The position numbers and the translations under genes were made by a program. DNA of 45,761 nt from Oscillospiraceae bacterium (lineage in GTDB: Bacteria > Bacillota > Clostridia > Oscillospirales > CAG-272): contig SVQV01000005.1 in NCBI GenBank assembly GCA_015065175.1, positions 1 through 45,761 of the forward strand. The letters are read 5' to 3'. The notes below the pieces were generated by a model. It ran no database searches and was not told where the DNA came from. It worked only from the letters and a program-made list of their open reading frames with translations. This document shows positions 42,632-45,761 of this stretch, piece after piece; position 1 is the stretch's first letter, and each line of letters opens with the position of its first letter.

Positions 42632-43102
42632 TTATGAACAAAAAAGGGCGTAAATTACATATCGCCCCTTTATCTCTACACGTACATTTTCATATGACGG
42701 CAGATCGGTATAATCCTTTAATGAATAAATCAGAGAAATTCTTCTGTGGCACATCTTCGCTATTCTCTCCGTATCCGTGTTGCTGTGGCAAAGAAAAATT
42801 CCCACCTCGCAGACAGTGTCAAGTGAGCTTGAAAGATATATAGCGCAGTCCTCAAGCAAAGACATTTCCTCATTTGCGTCCTCGTTTGGAGGAGTTACAT
42901 AAAGAGAGGAAAAAAGCTCGCTTGACAGATATCCGTCCTCCCACTCATTCGCCTTCAAAAGATACAGTCTGCCTGCGGCGAGCCTTTCGTTTCCGTAAAG
43001 CTCCGAAAACATTTCCTCACACCCTCGCCCCCTGCCCCCGCAGGAAAAAAGCATAAGCGCCGAAAGAAGCAGAAGCGCTATACCCTTGATTGTCCTTTTC
43101 AT
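42632..43102 (-). CDS. Lipoprotein, DUF4358-like
   Basis: 156 residues with a lipoprotein signal: basic start MKRTIK, hydrophobic core GIALLLLSALM and lipobox LFSC (lipidated Cys about 21). The mature part (CAIYLSSSLDTVCEVGIFLCH ... RISLIYSLKDYTDLPSYENVRVEIKGRYVIYALFCS) follows the DUF4358 pattern, a tentative match from memory. It would sit on the outer face of the cytoplasmic membrane. A MITE ends 21 nt upstream, so the native promoter may have been displaced. A hairpin-T-run overlaps its last codons. The role is unknown. Confidence 0.6.
   Translation of the reverse strand: MKRTIKGIALLLLSALMLFSCGGRGRGCEEMFSELYGNERLAAGRLYLLKANEWEDGYLSSELFSSLYVTPPNEDANEEMSLLEDCAIYLSSSLDTVCEVGIFLCHSNTDTERIAKMCHRRISLIYSLKDYTDLPSYENVRVEIKGRYVIYALFCS
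42641..42668 (-). terminator. Terminator overlapping the lipoprotein gene end
   Basis: On the minus strand AAAGGGGCG, 12-nt loop, CGCCCTTTTTTG with one mismatch; the stem lies inside the final codons. Confidence 0.5.
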
Positions 43103-43122
43103 TTTCCGCCCGCCCTTCTGAA

Positions 43123-43385
43123 GGGCTGTCTCAAATGGAAATTTGAGACAGTCCTTTTTTTAATGTGCAAGGGGATAGTCAGATTTGAGGAAGAAGCGTC
43201 GTTTTCCGCCCCGAAGACGTATTAAATACGTCGAGAGGAAGGAAACGGCGGTAGAAAAAGTCCATAAATTCAGAAGAATTTCGCAGAAATTCAACCTTTT
43301 CTGTCTCATTTACACTTTTTGTTGTAAATATGGTCTTTTTTAATACTTTTCCGGACTTTTTCGGTCTTACCAAATGTGACAGCCC
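43123..43385. mobile_element. MITE copy A, GGGCTGTC termini
   Basis: 263-bp non-coding element. The left end GGGCTGTCTCAAATGG and right end (read inward) GGGCTGTCACATTTGG are near-matching terminal inverted repeats. The left end also folds into a hairpin with T run (CTGTCTCAAA/TTTGAGACAG, TTTTTTT). Its inner 180 bp recur at 45581-45761 in reverse orientation with two differences. No target-site duplication is evident. The 64-codon ORF inside (43179-43373) has no ribosome site. Confidence 0.8.
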
Positions 43386-43429
43386 CAGTGATATACTTAC
43401 TGTAATAAAATATGTATATCCTTTTTGCT

Positions 43430-43774
43430 TTATACCAGATTGAGCTTTTTGGCTATTCTGTATTTGCAGTTTCTCTTACGGGTCTTATATGTTCCCGCCG
43501 CCATATAGTATAGCTGAGTGCGGCGGTGTCCTACTCCGTTTCCTATGTCTTCTCTAAGCTTCTTTCGTATTCCCTCCTCGCACTCCTCCTCAAGCGCCGA
43601 GTCTATCACCTCATTAAGAAAGCGGTAATGCTCTATCGTTTTCTCGTCGGCAGTCTGCTTCTCTATTTCCCTCTGCCGTCTTTCGTAATCTCCGCAAAGC
43701 GCCACCACCACGCGGTTTATCTGTAACGGAAGCATCTTCGCTCTTGCCTCTTTGTTGGTTTCTACTGTTCTCAT
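43430..43774 (-). CDS. Phage ArpU/RinA-like regulator
   Basis: 114 residues from ATG 43774, which follows GGGAGG; the track ORF begins 26 codons too early. It is charged and helical (NRVVVALCGDYERRQREIEKQTADEKTIEHYRFLNEVIDSAL), ending YYMAAGTYKTRKRNCKYRIAKKLNLV, the helix-turn-helix-like end seen in phage late-transcription regulators of the ArpU/RinA type and in sigma region 4-like proteins. The family assignment is from pattern only. It is the last of three leftward genes in the phage-type cassette, 43 nt after the coiled-coil gene. Confidence 0.5.
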   Translation of the reverse strand: MRTVETNKEARAKMLPLQINRVVVALCGDYERRQREIEKQTADEKTIEHYRFLNEVIDSALEEECEEGIRKKLREDIGNGVGHRRTQLYYMAAGTYKTRKRNCKYRIAKKLNLV

Positions 43775-43817
43775 TTGTATTTCCTCCCTTTCTTTTTCTT
43801 CCTTTGGTTTTTCTCTT

Positions 43818-44138
43818 TTATCTGCTTTTCGCAAGCCACAGGGTTTCGTCAAGCTCGTCCTTTAAGCATTCGAGGTTTTCGACAAGCCTCTCGCATTCGC
43901 TGTAGGTCATCTCCGCGTTTTCGGCTATGTCCTCAAGCTCAGAGAGAAGCTCCTTTTCCTCACCCTTCCCTTCTTCTATAGCCGACTTGACACTCTCCTT
44001 CGCTTCTTCAAGCTCCTCTATTTTCTTGTTGGCGCGCTTTAAAGAGCTTCTCACCTCATCTATCTCGGATTTTATATCCGATACATCTCTTACGTAATAA
44101 GGCTCCTCATAATAGCCGCTGTTTATCATATGTAGCAT
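43818..44138 (-). CDS. Small coiled-coil protein of the phage-type cassette
   Basis: 106 residues, acidic. After MLHMINSGYYEEPYYVRDV it is one long heptad-patterned coil (IKSEIDEVRSSLKRANKKIEELEEAKESVKSAIEEG ... LLSELEDIAENAEMTYSECERLVENLECLKDELDETLW). Its start follows GGGAGG by 7 nt and lies inside the end of the preceding small ORF, so translation is coupled. No family was recognised; small coiled-coil proteins of this size are common in early phage regions. It is transcribed from the operator-covered promoter at 44.38 kb. Confidence 0.6.
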   Translation of the reverse strand: MLHMINSGYYEEPYYVRDVSDIKSEIDEVRSSLKRANKKIEELEEAKESVKSAIEEGKGEEKELLSELEDIAENAEMTYSECERLVENLECLKDELDETLWLAKSR

Positions 44139-44343
44139 TTTTCAACCTCCCGTCAAATAAAACACGCGCATATTTTTTATTTTTGCGCATACACTCTATT
44201 GTGTCACCTGTTGTGTGACTCGGCAGCAGTAAGCCTCCGCAAATTTTATTTATCAAGCAGACACTGTTTTCTTCGGGCAAACAGCGCCCTTCCCTTGACG
44301 GCATGTAGCCTTTTTTCCGTCTTTTTGGGGTAGCGGATTTCAT
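44107..44343 (-). CDS. Small basic ORF, first gene under the operator-controlled promoter
   Basis: 78 residues from ATG 44343; the track's GTG start at 44352 leaves almost no leader. AGGTGA lies 5 nt before the ATG, and the predicted start point of transcription is about 16 nt upstream, so a short-leader mRNA could be read. The protein is basic at the N-terminus (KSATPKRRKKGY) and has no recognisable domain. It overlaps the coiled-coil gene by 32 nt. Operator C lies within it. It could instead be an untranslated leader. Confidence 0.4.
   Translation of the reverse strand: MKSATPKRRKKGYMPSREGRCLPEENSVCLINKICGGLLLPSHTTGDTIECMRKNKKYARVLFDGRLKNATYDKQRLL
44203..44219. promoter_or_regulatory. Repressor operator C
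   Basis: GTCACCTGTTGTGTGAC, half sites GTCAC-N7-GTGAC. It differs from operator B at one position and lies about 140 nt inside the transcribed region. Confidence 0.7.
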
Positions 44344-44347
44344 TCCT

Positions 44348-44364
44348 GTCACCTGTTATGTGAC
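44348..44364. promoter_or_regulatory. Repressor operator B
   Basis: GTCACCTGTTATGTGAC, half sites GTCAC-N7-GTGAC, beginning directly after the -10 box and covering the predicted start point of the leftward promoter. Confidence 0.78.
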
Positions 44365-44365
44365 A

Positions 44366-44394
44366 ATTATAGCATAGGTTTTGTCACCTGTCAA
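44366..44394 (-). promoter_or_regulatory. Leftward promoter of the phage-type cassette
   Basis: TTGACA, 17 bp, TATAAT on the minus strand, a perfect match. Operator A contains the -35 box and operator B begins at the -10 box. Confidence 0.88.
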
Positions 44395-44399
44395 GTGAT
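44383..44399. promoter_or_regulatory. Repressor operator A
   Basis: GTCACCTGTCAAGTGAT, shares GTCACCTGT and GTGA with operators B and C and contains the complement of the -35 hexamer. Confidence 0.75.
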
Positions 44400-44424
44400 T
44401 TTTCAAAATATTTTTCAAAAAAAT

Positions 44425-44441
44425 GTTGCATATTATGCAAC
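44425..44441. promoter_or_regulatory. Palindrome over the -35 box of the repressor promoter
   Basis: GTTGCATA-T-TATGCAAC, a perfect 8-bp inverted repeat covering TTGCAT. It is unlike operators A-C, so it may bind a second regulator. Confidence 0.5.
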
Positions 44442-44454
44442 TTTATGTTATAAT
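44426..44454 (+). promoter_or_regulatory. Rightward promoter of the repressor gene
   Basis: TTGCAT, 17 bp, TATAAT, 31 bp from the divergent leftward promoter. It gives a leader of about 295 nt before the repressor start. Confidence 0.78.
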
Positions 44455-44497
44455 ATGTTGTAGAATGTAGAATAAGATAAAAGTGTGTCGGTTGTGA

Positions 44498-44719
44498 AAT
44501 GCTCTTTTGTTTGGAAAGAGTGATGTATCGGCTACGCCGAAGTGATGTTATGGCTTTGCCATAGTGATGTATTGCTCCTTCGTCGCAAAGCGATGTGATG
44601 CTTGCCTACTTCGCCGCAAGGCGAAACATCACTCACGCAGTGAACATCACTGCCGAAGGCTACATCTCTTGCCCGAAAGGGCAAACATCGTTCGGCTGAC
44701 CTGCTTTATCGCAGGTCAC
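44498..44719. repeat. Hairpin array in the repressor leader
   Basis: About 220 nt of short stem-loops joined by GTGATGT / ACATCAC: CTCTTT-AAAGAG, TCGGC-tac-GCCGA, TATGGC-ttt-GCCATA, TTCGCC-gcaa-GGCGAA, CAC-gca-GTG, GCC-gaa-GGC, TTGCCC-gaaa-GGGCAA, ACCTGC-tttatc-GCAGGT. No ORF. The same design with a TCATAACT joint occurs in repeat blocks 3 and 4. Confidence 0.8.
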
Positions 44720-44757
44720 CGTTAAACGGAAAAGCTTATTTTAAGAAAAGGGGCGAA

Positions 44758-45402
44758 GTGATTTTGAGCATTGGTGCGAAAATAAAAAGAGAGAGACTCG
44801 CAAAGGGCTATACCCTGGACGAGCTTGCAAAAAAGGTAGGGACGAGTAAGCAGACTATATTCCGCTATGAAGCGGATGCCATCTCAAATATTCCGCCCGA
44901 CAAAATAGAGGCGCTCGCATTCGCCTTGGGAACTACCCCTGCCTATCTTATGGGCTGGGAGAGCGAGGACTCCGAGGAAGCGCTGCTGAAAAGGAGGGGA
45001 ATTATGCCAATTCGCAAAAAAAAGATCCCTCTCTGCGGAGAGATCTCCTGCGGTCAGCCTATCTATGCGGAGGAAAACCGTGAGACCTACGTTTCCACCG
45101 ACTGTGATTTTGACGCAGATTTCTGTCTTACCGCACACGGAGACAGTATGATAGGCGCGCGTATCTATGACGGCGACCTCGTGTTCATAAAGAAGCAGCC
45201 TACAGTCGAAAACGGAGAAATAGCCGTAGTCATCATCGAGGACGAGGCGACGCTCAAGCGGGTATACTATTACCCCGAGGAAAGCAAGCTTATCCTCTGT
45301 CCCGAAAACCCTCACTACGCGCCCATGTCCTTCTCGGGTGCCGAGCTTGACCGCATAAACATCTTAGGCAAAGCCGTCGCCTTCCAAAGCAAGATAAGAT
45401 AA
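44758..45402 (+). CDS. CI/LexA-like repressor, XRE domain plus S24 peptidase
   Basis: 214 residues. The N-terminal helix-turn-helix (AKIKRERLAKGYTLDELAKKVGTSKQTIFRYE, about 7-38) binds DNA; the C-terminal S24 domain (about 88-210) carries nucleophile Ser130 (HGDSM) and Lys167 (LKRV), with a probable self-cleavage bond Cys98-Gly99 in GEISCGQP. This is the architecture of temperate-phage repressors inactivated through RecA. GTG start at 44758 just after AAGGGGCGAA; TTG at 44764 is the alternative. It faces the operator-covered leftward promoter and is its likely regulator. No integrase or structural gene lies nearby. Confidence 0.9.
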   Translation: MILSIGAKIKRERLAKGYTLDELAKKVGTSKQTIFRYEADAISNIPPDKIEALAFALGTTPAYLMGWESEDSEEALLKRRGIMPIRKKKIPLCGEISCGQPIYAEENRETYVSTDCDFDADFCLTAHGDSMIGARIYDGDLVFIKKQPTVENGEIAVVIIEDEATLKRVYYYPEESKLILCPENPHYAPMSFSGAELDRINILGKAVAFQSKIR

Positions 45403-45436
45403 ACGAGCCCTCTCTCGAGAAAGCTCGTTTATTCTC
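45399..45436 (+). terminator. Terminator of the repressor gene
   Basis: Perfect 10-bp stem ATAAACGAGC / GCTCGTTTAT that includes the stop codon; the T run after it is short. Confidence 0.7.
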
Positions 45437-45509
45437 GCAGTAATATGGCTTGCAAGTCTTAAAGACAGTTTTCGAAATTCTATTGAATACGTTACTTACT
45501 GACAGGAAA

Positions 45510-45550
45510 AGGACAGAGAATGTTTAAGCTCTCTGTCCTCTTTTCTTGAT
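45510..45550 (+). terminator. Second hairpin terminator behind the repressor
   Basis: Perfect 10-bp stem AGGACAGAGA / TCTCTGTCCT followed by CTTTTCTT. No gene lies between it and the first terminator, so it either backs that up or ends an unseen short transcript. Confidence 0.6.
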
Positions 45551-45580
45551 AAGCACTGTATTAAATAAAGACAACAAACG

Positions 45581-45761
45581 GGGCTGTCACATTTGGTAAG
45601 ACCGAAAAAGTCCGAAAAAGTATTAAAAAAGACCATATTTACAGCAAAAAGTGTAAATGAGACAGAAAAGGTTGAATTTCTGCGAAATTCTTCTGAATTT
45701 ATGGACTTTTTCTACCGCCGTTTCCTTCCTCTCGACGTATTTAATACGTCTTCGGGGCGGA
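45581..45761. mobile_element. MITE copy B, truncated by the window end, inverted relative to copy A
   Basis: Begins GGGCTGTCACATTTGGTAAG and over 181 bp is the reverse complement of 43205-43385 with two base differences. Copies A and B thus frame the phage-type cassette as inverted repeats. Confidence 0.88.

Noticed and set aside
43179-43373. 64-codon ORF inside the MITE, kept open in copy B as far as it can be read
   Set aside because: The start is TTG without a ribosome site and the protein has no recognisable domain; the element looks non-coding.
43386-43395. Target-site duplication flanking MITE copy A
   Set aside because: The flanks (CTTCTGAA on the left and AGTGATAT on the right) do not match, so no duplication can be claimed.
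1-45761. tRNA or rRNA genes
   Set aside because: No cloverleaf with a TTCRA-type arm or rRNA-like stretch was recognised in the intergenic DNA on reading both strands; a dedicated tRNA search was not possible.

Overview
The window looks like a chromosomal segment of an anaerobic, low-to-mid GC, gut-type Clostridia (Firmicutes/Bacillota). The reasons are a nrdR-yicC-remA-rpoZ-priA-def-fmt housekeeping run with Firmicute-type proteins (RemA, NrdR, YicC), near-consensus TTGACA/TATAAT promoters that almost all have 17-bp spacers, GGAGG-type ribosome sites, FeoAB plus a FeoB-associated Cys-rich peptide, many 4Fe-4S proteins, and MITE-like palindromic repeats in the intergenic DNA. No tRNA, rRNA or CRISPR array was seen. 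Genus cannot be assigned from the sequence alone.

Layout. 1-5.2 kb: leftward housekeeping operon from a consensus promoter, with gmk and coaBC absent from their usual places. 5.2-6.1 kb: aldo/keto reductase. 6.1-6.6 kb: mosaic repeat block 1. 6.7-10.2 kb: pheST with its own promoter. 10.2-16.5 kb: a MATE transporter, CPBP protease, tadA, a class I glutamine amidotransferase, cardiolipin synthase and a GH20-like hydrolase. 16.7-19.6 kb: feoA-feoB-Cys-rich peptide with two DtxR-type operator palindromes. 19.6-25.3 kb: a tightly overlapping six-gene operon (U32-like protein, three paralogous epoxyqueuosine-reductase-like Fe-S proteins, a cupin, a Gfo/Idh oxidoreductase) divergent from an AraC regulator. 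25.3-28.7 kb: two AraC regulators and an alpha-glucuronidase-like hydrolase. 28.8-29.3 kb: repeat block 2. 29.4-33 kb: small membrane proteins, a DUF6897-like protein, an extended VanZ protein and a creatininase-family hydrolase. 32.9-33.4 and 35.1-35.5 kb: repeat blocks 3 and 4 around a second MATE transporter. 35.4-39.1 kb: PHP phosphoesterase, inositol monophosphatase-like protein and an ABC-F ATPase. 39.1-43.1 kb: a 1118-residue CvpA-like membrane protein with low-complexity segments, and a lipoprotein. 43.1 kb to the end: a phage-type regulatory cassette between two inverted copies of a MITE.

Most notable: (1) the phage-type cassette, in which a CI/LexA-like S24 repressor faces a divergent consensus promoter carrying three nearly identical 17-bp operators and three small downstream ORFs, without integrase or structural genes; (2) the operon with three QueG-like paralogues, an apparently undescribed Fe-S/corrinoid-type reductive pathway under AraC control; (3) repeat blocks 1 and 2, whose roughly 95-bp core lies in opposite orientation between identical 26-bp inverted repeats while the flanks keep their orientation, as expected for DNA inversion; (4) paired operators in the feo locus; (5) an ABC-F protein whose second ATPase site has lost both the Walker A lysine and the catalytic glutamate.
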